Shown here: positions 20,139-29,204 of the stretch, piece by piece | How positions within the stretch are numbered: the first letter of the stretch is position 1 | Layout of the letters: each line of letters opens with the position of its first letter | Source of the DNA: Flavobacteriales bacterium | GTDB lineage: Bacteria > Bacteroidota > Bacteroidia > Flavobacteriales_F > PHOS-HE28 | Direction: 5' to 3' | Length of the DNA stretch: 64,000 nt | Assembly (NCBI GenBank): GCA_023382455.1 | Contig: JAHDVX010000007.1 | Coordinates: 1-64,000, forward strand | Position numbers and translations under genes: made by a program | The notes under the pieces: model-generated | Seen by the model: only the letters and a program-made list of their open reading frames with translations | Told to the model about the DNA's origin: nothing | Databases searched by the model: none

Positions 20139-20948
20139 ATGAGCCTTGAGTTGCTGGGCTACGCCGGTGCCGTGCTCATGGGCATCTCCCTGGGCATCTT
20201 CGGCGGCGGGGGCTCCACCCTCACCGTGCCCATCCTGGTCTACCTCTTTCACCAGGACCCCGTCACGGCCACCGGCCTATCGCTCTTCCTGGTGGGCGCC
20301 ACCAGCGCGGCAGGCCTCTTTGCACACCACCGGCAGGGCAACATCGAATGGCGTACAGCGGCCGTGTTCGGCGCAGCCTCGTTGATCAGCGTCTTCGCCA
20401 CCCGCCGCTGGCTGCTGCCGGCCCTGCCGGATCCGCTCTTCCACTTGGGCGGCATCGTGGTGGGCAAGGGCGTGTTCATCCTGGGCCTGTTCGCCGTGAT
20501 GATGGTCTTCTCGGCGCGCCGCATGATCCGCCGGGACCCCGGTGCCGATTCGGCAGCGGCGGTCCGGCCGCACGCCACCTTGCGGCTCGTGCTCAACGGC
20601 ATCGGCGTGGGGCTGCTCACGGGCATCCTCGGCGCGGGCGGCGGCTTCCTGATCGTGCCCGCCCTGGTGCTGCTGGCCGGCATGGACGTGAAGCGCGCCG
20701 TGGGCACCTCGCTCTTCATCATCACCGCCAATTCCTTCATCGGCTTCTTGGGCGATACCCAAGTGCATCTGGCGGACCATGCCGGGCTCCTTCTCCCCTT
20801 CCTCGCACTGGCCGTGGCCGGCATCATCGCGGGCAGCCGTGCCTCCAAGCGCTTGCAGTCCGCCAGGCTGCGCCCCGCCTTCGGCTGGTTCCTGGCCGCC
20901 ATGGGCGCCTTCATCATTGTTCGCGAACTTTGGACCCTCATGGGCTGA
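20139..20948 (+). CDS. sulfite exporter TauE/SafE family permease
   Basis: GISLGIFGGGGSTLTVPILVYL ... GVGLLTGILGAGGGFLIVPALVLLAGM. Confidence 0.88.
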   Translation: MSLELLGYAGAVLMGISLGIFGGGGSTLTVPILVYLFHQDPVTATGLSLFLVGATSAAGLFAHHRQGNIEWRTAAVFGAASLISVFATRRWLLPALPDPLFHLGGIVVGKGVFILGLFAVMMVFSARRMIRRDPGADSAAAVRPHATLRLVLNGIGVGLLTGILGAGGGFLIVPALVLLAGMDVKRAVGTSLFIITANSFIGFLGDTQVHLADHAGLLLPFLALAVAGIIAGSRASKRLQSARLRPAFGWFLAAMGAFIIVRELWTLMG

Positions 20949-20966
20949 GGCCCGATCGACAAGACC

Positions 20967-22376
20967 ATGACCATGAAAATCGAACAGATCTATACCGGCT
21001 GCCTGGCGCAGGGCGCCTACTACATCGAAAGCAACGGTGAAGCGGCCGTGATCGACCCCTTGCGCGAATCCCAGCCCTACATCGACCGCGCCGAAAAGAG
21101 CGGGGCCAAGATCAAATACGTACTGGAGACCCACTTCCACGCCGACTTCGTGAGCGGCCACGTGGACCTGGCGAAGCGCACCGGCGCCACCATCGTGTAC
21201 GGGCCCACGGCCAAGACCGAATTCCCCGCACACGTGGCCACCGACGGTGAGGAACTGAAGCTCGGCAAGCTGACCATCAAGGTGCTGCACACCCCGGGCC
21301 ACACCATGGAGAGCGCCACCTACCTGTTGCTGGACGAAGCGGGCAAACCGCACTGCATCTTCAGCGGCGACACGCTCTTCATCGGCGACGTGGGACGGCC
21401 GGACCTGGCCCAGAAGGCCGGATCCGTCACCATGGAGGACCTCGCCGGGCACCTCTACGATTCGCTCCACAACAAGATCATGACCCTGCCGGATGACGTG
21501 ATCGTGTACCCCGCGCACGGCGCCGGCAGCGCCTGCGGCAAGAACATGAGCAAGGAGACCTGGGACACCCTGGGCCACCAGAAGCAGGTGAACTACGCGC
21601 TGAAGGCGGCCTCCAAGGAGCAGTTCATCCGCGAGGTCACCGACGGGATCCTGCCGCCGCCGGCCTATTTCCCGCAGAACGTGGCGATGAACCGCGCCAG
21701 CACCCCCGGCGTGGCCAGCGTGAAGGAGAAGGGCCTGCGGGCCCTGACCCCGGAGCAAGTGGAGCTGGAGGTGGAGAGCCAAGGCGCGTTGGTGCTGGAC
21801 ACACGGCCCGCACAGGTGTTCAAGGACGGTTTCGTGCCGCGCAGCATCAACATCGGCCTGCGGGGCGACTTCGCGCCGTGGGTGGGAACCCTGATCCCCG
21901 ACGTGAAGCAACCGGTCGTGCTCGTGGCCGAGGAGGGCAGCGAGGAGGAGGCCGTGACGCGCCTGGCCCGCGTGGGCTACGACAACGTGCGCGGCTTCCT
22001 CAAGGGCGGCATGGCCGCGTGGAAGGCCGCCGGCCGCGAGACCGACAGCATCGAGAGCATCTCTGCGGAGGAATTCTGTCAACGCGCAAAGAAGGACAAG
22101 CTCCATATCTACGACGTGCGCAAGCCCGGTGAATGGAACGCGGAGCACCTGGAGGACGCGACCTTCACCCCGCTGCAATTCCTCAACGACCACCTGGCGG
22201 AGTTCAGCAAGTCGGAGCCTTGCTACATCCACTGCGCCGGCGGCTACCGCAGCATGGTTGCCGCCTCCATCCTGAAGGCACGCGGCCTGCACAACGTGAT
22301 CGATGTGGCCGGTGGGTTCAACGCGATCAAATGCACCGAGCTGCCGGTAACGGCGTTCGTGTGCCAGGCCAAGTGA
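20967..22376 (+). CDS. MBL-fold hydrolase with two rhodanese domains (persulfide dioxygenase-like)
   Basis: ETHFHADFVSGHVDLA, HTPGHTMES, FSGDTLFIGDVGRPDL, then two rhodanese modules (CIHCAGGYRS). Confidence 0.9.
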   Translation: MTMKIEQIYTGCLAQGAYYIESNGEAAVIDPLRESQPYIDRAEKSGAKIKYVLETHFHADFVSGHVDLAKRTGATIVYGPTAKTEFPAHVATDGEELKLGKLTIKVLHTPGHTMESATYLLLDEAGKPHCIFSGDTLFIGDVGRPDLAQKAGSVTMEDLAGHLYDSLHNKIMTLPDDVIVYPAHGAGSACGKNMSKETWDTLGHQKQVNYALKAASKEQFIREVTDGILPPPAYFPQNVAMNRASTPGVASVKEKGLRALTPEQVELEVESQGALVLDTRPAQVFKDGFVPRSINIGLRGDFAPWVGTLIPDVKQPVVLVAEEGSEEEAVTRLARVGYDNVRGFLKGGMAAWKAAGRETDSIESISAEEFCQRAKKDKLHIYDVRKPGEWNAEHLEDATFTPLQFLNDHLAEFSKSEPCYIHCAGGYRSMVAASILKARGLHNVIDVAGGFNAIKCTELPVTAFVCQAK

Positions 22377-22435
22377 GCTTGGATCCCTGAACAGGGTTCC
22401 GTGACCGACCGTTCTCCCCATCGTTTTATTGCTTT

Positions 22436-22458
22436 ATCGTATTTTTACGATATATTTG
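22436..22458 (+). promoter_or_regulatory. putative ArsR operator with Bacteroidota -7 element
   Basis: atcgta-tttt-tacgat dyad (22436-22451) abutting TATATTTG (22451-22458), 5 nt from ATG 22464. Confidence 0.55.
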
Positions 22459-22463
22459 CACCG

Positions 22464-22787
22464 ATGGGCATCACCCGCAGCGACCTCTTCACCCCGGCGC
22501 AGAACCGCTTGGCCGCCATGGCCAAGGTGCTGGGCCATCCCGCGCGCATCGCCATCCTGCAATACCTGGTGAAGCGCGGCAGCTGCGTGAACGGATCCCT
22601 GGTGGCCGAACTGGGCCTGGCGCAGGCCACCATCAGCCAGCATCTCAAGGAGCTGAAACAGGCCGGGCTGATCCAAGGCACCATCGAGGGCACCAGCATC
22701 TGCTATTGTATCGACCCCGAAGGCTGGGAGCTGCTGCGGAAGGAGCTTGGCAAACTGCTCACCAGCGTAAGCCTGAACTGCTGCTGA
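22464..22787 (+). CDS. arsR: ArsR/SmtB family regulator
   Basis: MAKVLGHPARIAILQYLVKRG...LGLAQATISQHLKELKQAGLIQG; terminal CC. Confidence 0.88.
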   Translation: MGITRSDLFTPAQNRLAAMAKVLGHPARIAILQYLVKRGSCVNGSLVAELGLAQATISQHLKELKQAGLIQGTIEGTSICYCIDPEGWELLRKELGKLLTSVSLNCC

Positions 22788-22808
22788 CCCTTTCCGTACG
22801 GAACGATC

Positions 22809-23753
22809 ATGACCGCCCCCCAAACCATGCTATCCATGAACACCGCACAAGAAACCAAGGACATGGTCCGCGCCAAGTACGCGGAGATCGCCAAACAGGA
22901 CAAGGACACCAATGCCGGCAGCTGCTGCGGCGCGGGTGGCTGCAGCACCGAGGTGTACAACATCATGACCGATGATTACACCCAGGTGGAAGGCTACAAC
23001 CCCGACGCCGACCTCGGACTGGGCTGCGGCCTGCCCACGCAATTCGCCGGGATCAAGAAGGGCGATACGGTGCTCGACCTCGGCAGCGGCGCCGGCAACG
23101 ACTGCTTCGTGGCGCGACACGAGACCGGTGAGGACGGCCGCGTGATCGGCGTGGACTTCACGCCCGAGATGATCACCAAGGCCAAGGCCAACGCCGCCAA
23201 GCTGGGCTTCCAGAACGTGGAGTTCCGCCAAGGCGACATCGAGGCCCTGCCGCTCACGGCCAACATGGTGGACGTGGTGGTGAGCAACTGTGTGCTGAAC
23301 CTGGTGCCCGACAAGCGCAAGGCCTTCAGCGAGGTGCTGCGGGTGCTGAAGCCTGGCGGCCGCTTCAGCATCAGCGATGTGGTGCTGCGCGGGGCGATCC
23401 CCGACACCCTACGCGCCAGCGCCGAGATGTACGCCGGTTGCGTGAGCGGCGCTCTTCAGGAGAGCGAATACCTCGGCATCATCCACGACCTGGGCTTCGA
23501 GCAGGTGAGCGTGCAGAAGCGCAAACCCATCATCGTGCCGGACGACATCCTCATACGCCACCTGAGCACAGAGGAGATCGCTGCCTACAAGGCCAGTGGT
23601 ACGGGCATCTTCAGCATCACGGTGTCGGCGTACAAGCCGGGCGCGGAAGCGACGAAGGATCCCTGTTGCGCGCCCAACGCAGAAGGCACGGAGAAGGTGA
23701 AGCTGGCCACCGGCGAGACCTGTGGCTGCGGGGTGAACAGTACTTGCTGCTGA
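22809..23753 (+). CDS. arsM: arsenite methyltransferase
   Basis: DLGSGAGNDCFVA, VVSNCVLNLVPDK, Cys-rich C-terminus. Confidence 0.92.
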   Translation: MTAPQTMLSMNTAQETKDMVRAKYAEIAKQDKDTNAGSCCGAGGCSTEVYNIMTDDYTQVEGYNPDADLGLGCGLPTQFAGIKKGDTVLDLGSGAGNDCFVARHETGEDGRVIGVDFTPEMITKAKANAAKLGFQNVEFRQGDIEALPLTANMVDVVVSNCVLNLVPDKRKAFSEVLRVLKPGGRFSISDVVLRGAIPDTLRASAEMYAGCVSGALQESEYLGIIHDLGFEQVSVQKRKPIIVPDDILIRHLSTEEIAAYKASGTGIFSITVSAYKPGAEATKDPCCAPNAEGTEKVKLATGETCGCGVNSTCC

Positions 23754-24169
23754 TGCGCATCCTCGTGCTCTGCACGGGCAACAGCTGCCGCAGCCAGATG
23801 GCCGAGGGTTACCTGCGCCATCTCGCGGGTGGCCGCGCCGAGGTGTACAGCGCCGGGATAGAAGCCCATGGGCTGAACCCGCGTGCGGTGGCGGTGATGG
23901 CCGAGGACGGCATCGATATCAGCGGGCACCGGTCCGAGCTGCTCGACGCCTACCACGACCTCCCCTTCGACCACGTGATCACCGTATGCGACAGCGCCCG
24001 GGAACGCTGCCCGTGGTTCCCGTCAACGGCGGAACAACACCACCGGGACTTCCCCGATCCGGCCAAAGCGACCGGCAGCGAAGAGGAGATCAGGACCGCG
24101 TTCAAGGAAGTGCGCGACGAGATCAAGGCCTGGTGCCGGGAATTCATCCTGCACATCCTTCCTTCGTGA
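23753..24169 (+). CDS. arsC: low-molecular-weight phosphatase-type arsenate reductase
   Basis: VLCTGNSCRSQMAEG P-loop; FPDPAKATGSEEE. Confidence 0.88.
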   Translation: MRILVLCTGNSCRSQMAEGYLRHLAGGRAEVYSAGIEAHGLNPRAVAVMAEDGIDISGHRSELLDAYHDLPFDHVITVCDSARERCPWFPSTAEQHHRDFPDPAKATGSEEEIRTAFKEVRDEIKAWCREFILHILPS

Positions 24170-24230
24170 TGATCCTCACAGAACCGTCGCGGCACCGGAG
24201 CGAACTTTGCGCCTCCGAACCTGAACCACG

Positions 24231-24434
24231 ATGAAACAGAACCTCGGCAACACGGACCGCCTCATCCGCATCAGTGCGGCGGTGGTGATCGCCGTGCTGG
24301 TCTATGCCGAGGTAGTGACCGGCCCGTGGGCCATGGTGCTGCTGGCGGTGGCCGCCGTGCTGGTGATCACCGGCTTCATCCGCTTCTGCCCGCTGTACCG
24401 GCTGTTCGGCATCTACACCTGCAAGAAGCCATGA
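24231..24434 (+). CDS. DUF2892-type membrane protein
   Basis: MKQNLGNTDRLIRISAAVVIAVL...FCPLYRLFGIYTCKK. Confidence 0.85.
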   Translation: MKQNLGNTDRLIRISAAVVIAVLVYAEVVTGPWAMVLLAVAAVLVITGFIRFCPLYRLFGIYTCKKP

Positions 24435-24643
24435 AGCGCACCTGGCTGATCACCGGTCTCGGCATCGCGCTGGGCGCAGTGGCCGGGTGGGCCTACTGGT
24501 ACTGGTGGGGCTGCACCGAAGGCTGCGCCATCACCAGCAGCCCGGTGAACAGCAGCCTCTACGGCGGGCTGATGGGTGCCCTGCTGGTGAACAGCTTCAA
24601 GAAGGAGGAACCCCGAGCGAAAACCAACAAAACCGACCACTGA
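24431..24643 (+). CDS. DUF6132-like small membrane protein
   Basis: WGCTEGCAITSSPVNSSLYGGLMGALLVN. Confidence 0.7.
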   Translation: MKRTWLITGLGIALGAVAGWAYWYWWGCTEGCAITSSPVNSSLYGGLMGALLVNSFKKEEPRAKTNKTDH

Positions 24644-24949
24644 ATGTTCCGCACCCTTTTCGGCATGGGCCCCAAGGTGGACCTGAAGGAGATCAAGGCA
24701 AAAGGCGCCACCATCCTCGATGTGCGCACCACCGGTGAATACGCCGGGGGCCACATCAAGGGCTCGATCAACATCCCGCTGGACCAGCTGGCCGGCAAGC
24801 TGAAGAAGCTGCCCAAGGACAAGCCGGTGATCGCCTGCTGCCTCAGCGGCGGCCGCAGCGGCAGCGCCGTCTCCCTGCTGAAGGCCGAAGGCTACGAGGC
24901 GTACAACGGCGGCGGCTGGGCCGGCCTGGACCGTGTGCTCAAAAGCTGA
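24644..24949 (+). CDS. rhodanese-like protein
   Basis: ILDVRTTGEYAGGHIKGSINIPL ... CCLSGGRSGSA. Confidence 0.88.
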   Translation: MFRTLFGMGPKVDLKEIKAKGATILDVRTTGEYAGGHIKGSINIPLDQLAGKLKKLPKDKPVIACCLSGGRSGSAVSLLKAEGYEAYNGGGWAGLDRVLKS

Positions 24950-24951
24950 CC

Positions 24952-25191
24952 ATGGCGTGGCTGCAACGCTTCGGCTTCATGCGCCTGCTGCGTGCAGCGC
25001 TGGCGGTGTTATTCCTGGTGGATGCATTACGCGGGGGCGGGGCCGTGGCTTGGATACTGGCCGCACTGCTCGGCGCCCAGGCGTGGTTCAACGTGGGCTG
25101 CTGCGGCACCGCCTGCGCCGCACCGGCGATGAACAGAAACTCCGGCACGGATGTTCAGGAAGTGGATTTTGAAGAAGTGAAGGCACCATGA
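24952..25191 (+). CDS. small Cys-containing membrane protein
   Basis: Hydrophobic ORF with [12 protein letters not shown] between rhodanese and thioredoxin genes. Confidence 0.65.
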   Translation: MAWLQRFGFMRLLRAALAVLFLVDALRGGGAVAWILAALLGAQAWFNVGCCGTACAAPAMNRNSGTDVQEVDFEEVKAP

Positions 25192-25493
25192 GCACAAAGA
25201 CCGGCTTCAAGGAATTGATCAACGGCGACAAGCCGGTGGTGGTGGATTTTTTCGCCGAATGGTGTGGGCCCTGCAAGATGATGAAGCCCATCCTGGATGA
25301 ATTCAAGGAAATGGTGGGCGACCAGGCCGTGGTGCTGAAGGTGGACGTGGACAAAAACCCGGCAGCGGCACAGGCCTACAACGTGCGCGGCGTGCCCACG
25401 CTGGCCATCTTCAAAGGCGGCCAGATCGTGTGGCGGCAAAGCGGGGTGATAGGAGCCGCCCAATTGCAAGAGGCCCTGCGGCCGTTCCTGTAA
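25188..25493 (+). CDS. thioredoxin
   Basis: [20 protein letters not shown] ... [12 protein letters not shown]. Confidence 0.92.
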   Translation: MSTKTGFKELINGDKPVVVDFFAEWCGPCKMMKPILDEFKEMVGDQAVVLKVDVDKNPAAAQAYNVRGVPTLAIFKGGQIVWRQSGVIGAAQLQEALRPFL

Positions 25494-25647
25494 GGCCCCG
25501 CCCGCACGGACCCAAGTGGTGACCTGGGGAGGCAACCATCTTCCGGAATTTTTCGGGGGTAATCGTTCACATCCGGGTGGTTTCTTCGATAGGTGGTTGA
25601 ATGGCCCCGCAACGGGGCCTCGACCACAAACACAAAAGAACCATACC

Positions 25648-26739
25648 ATGAGCCTTCGTAAGCTTACCTCATTCGTTGCTGCATCGGGCATTGCCCTGTC
25701 GTTATCCGCGCAACTGCCCCGCATCGTGGTGCAGGGATCGGGCACACCGCAGGTGTTCACCGATTTTGAGGCAGCCGTGACCGCCGCCCAGCCCAACGAC
25801 GTGCTCTACCTCAGCGGTGGCACCTTCGGCTTCACCGGCGGCTTCACCATCGACAAGCCCCTGCATCTGATCGGTGCGGGCATCCACCCGGACAGCTCCT
25901 CGGTAACGGCCATCACCACCTTGCAGGCCCTTACGGCCGAGCCCCTCATCATCACCACGGCGGCCACCGGCAGTTCGTTCACCGGACTCGTGTTCACCAA
26001 TGCACCTGGCACCAGCGGATGGGTGCCCATCGTGCGATACGGGAACAGCGCTGCCGACGACTTGCCCGCGGGTATCGTTTTCTCGCGTTGCCGCTTCGTG
26101 AACTCGGTGCAGCTTGCCTTCGATGCCAATGTCACCAGCGTGGCAAGCTCCGTGACCACGGTCTTCGACGAGTGCCTCTTCCACTATCGGCTGGAGGGCT
26201 ACAAGCGCGGTGCTACCCTCACCCGCTGCATTTTCGATCGCTCCGGCCCGGGCTTCTACAACATCACCCACTTCGAGAACGGGGGGCTGCTGATGGAAAA
26301 CTGCGTGCTGCTCAAGGCGATCATGGCCAACGTGTACAACGGCACGCTCCGAAACTGTATCAGCACCGCCACCAACTACTTCGGCTACGACATCCCCGGC
26401 ACCACGATCACGAACTGCGTGATTGCTGCGGTAAATCTTTCCGGTTCCGGCGCGGTGAACGCCACCAACACCATCACCGGGGCCGATCCGGCCACCTTCT
26501 TCGTTTCGGAAACGGACGACTACTACCAGTTCACCGACGACCTTCACCTGCAAACGGGCTGCGTGGGCGTGGGCCATGGCACCGGTGGCACCGATGTGGG
26601 CATCTACGGCAGTTCCTCCCCGTACAAGCCAGGCGCCATGCCCTTCAACCCGCACTTCCGCCAGGCCGACATCGCGCCCAGCACCAACAACAACGGCGCG
26701 CTGCCCGTGAACATCCGCGTGGCCGCCCAAAGCCACTGA
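25648..26739 (+). CDS. secreted right-handed beta-helix-like protein
   Basis: Signal peptide; FTDFEAAVTAAQPNDVLYLSGGTF; repeated strand pattern. Confidence 0.65.
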   Translation: MSLRKLTSFVAASGIALSLSAQLPRIVVQGSGTPQVFTDFEAAVTAAQPNDVLYLSGGTFGFTGGFTIDKPLHLIGAGIHPDSSSVTAITTLQALTAEPLIITTAATGSSFTGLVFTNAPGTSGWVPIVRYGNSAADDLPAGIVFSRCRFVNSVQLAFDANVTSVASSVTTVFDECLFHYRLEGYKRGATLTRCIFDRSGPGFYNITHFENGGLLMENCVLLKAIMANVYNGTLRNCISTATNYFGYDIPGTTITNCVIAAVNLSGSGAVNATNTITGADPATFFVSETDDYYQFTDDLHLQTGCVGVGHGTGGTDVGIYGSSSPYKPGAMPFNPHFRQADIAPSTNNNGALPVNIRVAAQSH

Positions 26740-26778
26740 TCCATGCTCGGTTCCGATCACGCAACGAAACGAACACCA

Positions 26779-27723
26779 ATGGAGCGCAGCATCCTTTTCC
26801 CCGCCTTGCTGGCCGCCACGCTGGCCCAGGCACAGGACATCAACGGCTACCGCTACTGGTACGATGATGCGGTTTCCGCGGCCGTGACCACCACTGTGGC
26901 CGCTACGCCCGAACTGGTGCTGAACAGCGCGCTGCCCACGGGCAGCTTGGCACCCGGTTTTCACCGCTTCAGCATGCAGGCCCGCGATACCGACGGCAAA
27001 TGGTCGGTGCCCTACACCACCTGGTTCACCCGCAGCAGCACCACCGTGAACGGCTACCGTTACTGGCTGAACGACGACCCGGCAACGGTTGTCACCGGCA
27101 CACTTTCCGCGGCAGGCACGGTGGACCTGAACAGTGCCGTGGCGATGGGCAGCCTAACCCGCCACTACAACCTGGTGACCATACAGTTCCGTGAGAGTGA
27201 TGGGCTTTTCAGCCCGCCGATCACCAAGGCCTTCGTGCGCGGCACGGGCGAGGTGAACGGCTACGAGTACTGGATCGACGATGCCATCGCCGACCGGATT
27301 ACCAACGCCATCAGCCCCGCCGGTGTGGCCGACCTGATCGCCGACCTGCCGGTGCCGACCACGGAAGGCGACCACGTGTTCACCATCCGCTTCAGCAGCG
27401 TGAAAGGCACTTGGAGCGTGCCGCTCAGCAGCACCTTCAACTATGTGGTGGGCATTGAGGAGCTACCGGGGATCAGCGACCTGTTGCTCTTCCCCAATCC
27501 CGCCACCGACCAGCTGGGCCTGCGCCTGACCAGCGACGCATCGCGCACGCTGCAGCTGGACGTGCTGGACGTGGCCGGCCAGCAGGTGCTTGCGCTGGAC
27601 GCTTGGGCCGTCCAAGGCAGCGGCTGGCGCAACTGGGACATCAGCGGCCTGACCCGCGGAACATACCTGTTGCGGATCTCGGCCGAACACGGCAGCAGCA
27701 ACATCCGCTTCATCAAGCAATAG
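26779..27723 (+). CDS. T9SS type-A sorting domain protein with three tandem repeats
   Basis: INGYRYWYDDA/VNGYRYWLNDD/VNGYEYWIDDA; LLLFPNPATDQL...GTYLLRI. Confidence 0.85.
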   Translation: MERSILFPALLAATLAQAQDINGYRYWYDDAVSAAVTTTVAATPELVLNSALPTGSLAPGFHRFSMQARDTDGKWSVPYTTWFTRSSTTVNGYRYWLNDDPATVVTGTLSAAGTVDLNSAVAMGSLTRHYNLVTIQFRESDGLFSPPITKAFVRGTGEVNGYEYWIDDAIADRITNAISPAGVADLIADLPVPTTEGDHVFTIRFSSVKGTWSVPLSSTFNYVVGIEELPGISDLLLFPNPATDQLGLRLTSDASRTLQLDVLDVAGQQVLALDAWAVQGSGWRNWDISGLTRGTYLLRISAEHGSSNIRFIKQ

Positions 27724-27749
27724 GGGCACCTTGTGCCTGCTCGAACACC

Positions 27750-27777
27750 GGGGCCGTCCCTTGCCAGGGGCGGCCCC
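27750..27777. terminator. GC-rich hairpin between convergent genes
   Basis: ggggccgtccc-ttgcca-ggggcggcccc, one mismatch; no U-tract. Confidence 0.45.
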
Positions 27778-27853
27778 GCACTTTGGCAATCCGCAGCGGC
27801 AATCTCCGCTAACAAAGAAAGGCCCTTGGCCAATGGCCGTTCACCAGAAGGGC

Positions 27854-28462
27854 TCAACTTTTCGGCACAAGGTGCACCTTCACCTCCCCCCGGGACAATG
27901 TGACCAGCCCCTTGCGCTGCAGTTGCTGCAACAGGCGCGTGACCACCTCGCGCGGCGAGCCCAGTTCTTGCGCGATGTCTTGGTGCGTAGCCTTCAGGAG
28001 CGTCTCGCCGGTGGCCTGGGCGCGCTTCACCAGGTAGTCCCAGAGCTGGTCGTCCATGCGGCGGAAGGCCAGCGTCTCGATGGTCTCCAGCAACTCACCG
28101 AAGCGTTGGGCCTGCGCAGCGCCCACGTACCGACGCCATTCGGGGTACACCATCCATTCATCGGCGTAGCGCGCGGGCACCATCTGCAACTCGGCGTCCT
28201 CCTCCACCACGGCCAGGATCGCACTGGTCTTGCGGGCCTCGCAGCAGGTGAGCGAGAGCGAGCAAGTTTCGCCGGGGAGGATGTGGTAGAGGAAGCGCTC
28301 CTTGCCGTCGGCGTCCTGTGCCAGGATGCGCAGGCTGCCCATGGACACGATGGGGATGTGCGTGATGACATCGCCGGGCCGCATGATCACGGTGCCTGCG
28401 GGATAACTGCGCCGCGTCACCACGGCTTCAAACGCTTGTTGAAGCGCTTTTTCGGTGAACAT
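27854..28462 (-). CDS. Crp/Fnr family regulator
   Basis: cNMP-like N-domain; HTH ATHQDIAQELGSPREVVTRLLQQLQRKGLV. Confidence 0.88.
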   Translation of the reverse strand: MFTEKALQQAFEAVVTRRSYPAGTVIMRPGDVITHIPIVSMGSLRILAQDADGKERFLYHILPGETCSLSLTCCEARKTSAILAVVEEDAELQMVPARYADEWMVYPEWRRYVGAAQAQRFGELLETIETLAFRRMDDQLWDYLVKRAQATGETLLKATHQDIAQELGSPREVVTRLLQQLQRKGLVTLSRGEVKVHLVPKS

Positions 28463-28549
28463 GCCCCCAATTTACGGCCTTGCCGGAACAGATCCATGGG
28501 CAGGGGGCCCACCACATGGACCGCTGCAAGGCGCGTGTGCCCTCAAGTT

Positions 28550-28936
28550 CTACCGGGACCGGACCGGCCGCACCCGGCTTTCCAGCCAGGCCCGCACGCC
28601 ATCCACATCCAGCTTACCTGTGGCCACTTGGATGACGAGGTCGTACCGGTCGTCCTCCGGTGCCGCAATGTCCTGTCCACCTTCCTGAAGAATGAGCCTG
28701 GCGAGTGCATATCCAGTCCGCTTGTTGCCATCGATGAACGGGTGGCCTGTAATGATCCCATGCATGATCGCAGCGGCCCTGTGGACTGCAGTCGGAAAAA
28801 GATCCTCGCCCCCGAAGGTCGCAAACGGCCTGTTCAAGGCTGCATCCAGGATTCCTTCGTCACGGACACCATGAGAACCTCCGAAGCGCTTCACCAATTC
28901 AGCATGGTAAAGCAGTGCTTCCGCACGTTCGATCAT
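28550..28936 (-). CDS. Doc-like Fic toxin
   Basis: HPFIDGNKRTGYALARLIL motif. Confidence 0.88.
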   Translation of the reverse strand: MIERAEALLYHAELVKRFGGSHGVRDEGILDAALNRPFATFGGEDLFPTAVHRAAAIMHGIITGHPFIDGNKRTGYALARLILQEGGQDIAAPEDDRYDLVIQVATGKLDVDGVRAWLESRVRPVRSR

Positions 28937-29133
28937 TGAGCCAGCCGGGTCAACAAACCCCGGTCCTCCTCGAGGATCTTCATGAAACGGTCCATCCGCT
29001 CCAACTTGGCCTTATCGGCATCTATCAAAGCTTCGATGGCATCAAGGACATGTTGCAACATTTCCTTGGGTGCATCTTCGGGCACCTTGGCCACGGCGGC
29101 GGCAATTGCCGCTTTTATTTCCTTGCTGGTCAT
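28933..29133 (-). CDS. putative antitoxin partner of Doc-like toxin
   Basis: MTSKEIKAAIAAAVAKVPEDAPKEMLQHV...; 4-nt overlap with toxin start. Confidence 0.6.
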   Translation of the reverse strand: MTSKEIKAAIAAAVAKVPEDAPKEMLQHVLDAIEALIDADKAKLERMDRFMKILEEDRGLLTRLAQ

Positions 29134-29204
29134 TGCCCAACAAATGTAAGCAGGGCGGATGCGCCCGTACTGCTCCTCCTGCAATCCTCCGGGTCGGATG
29201 CGCC

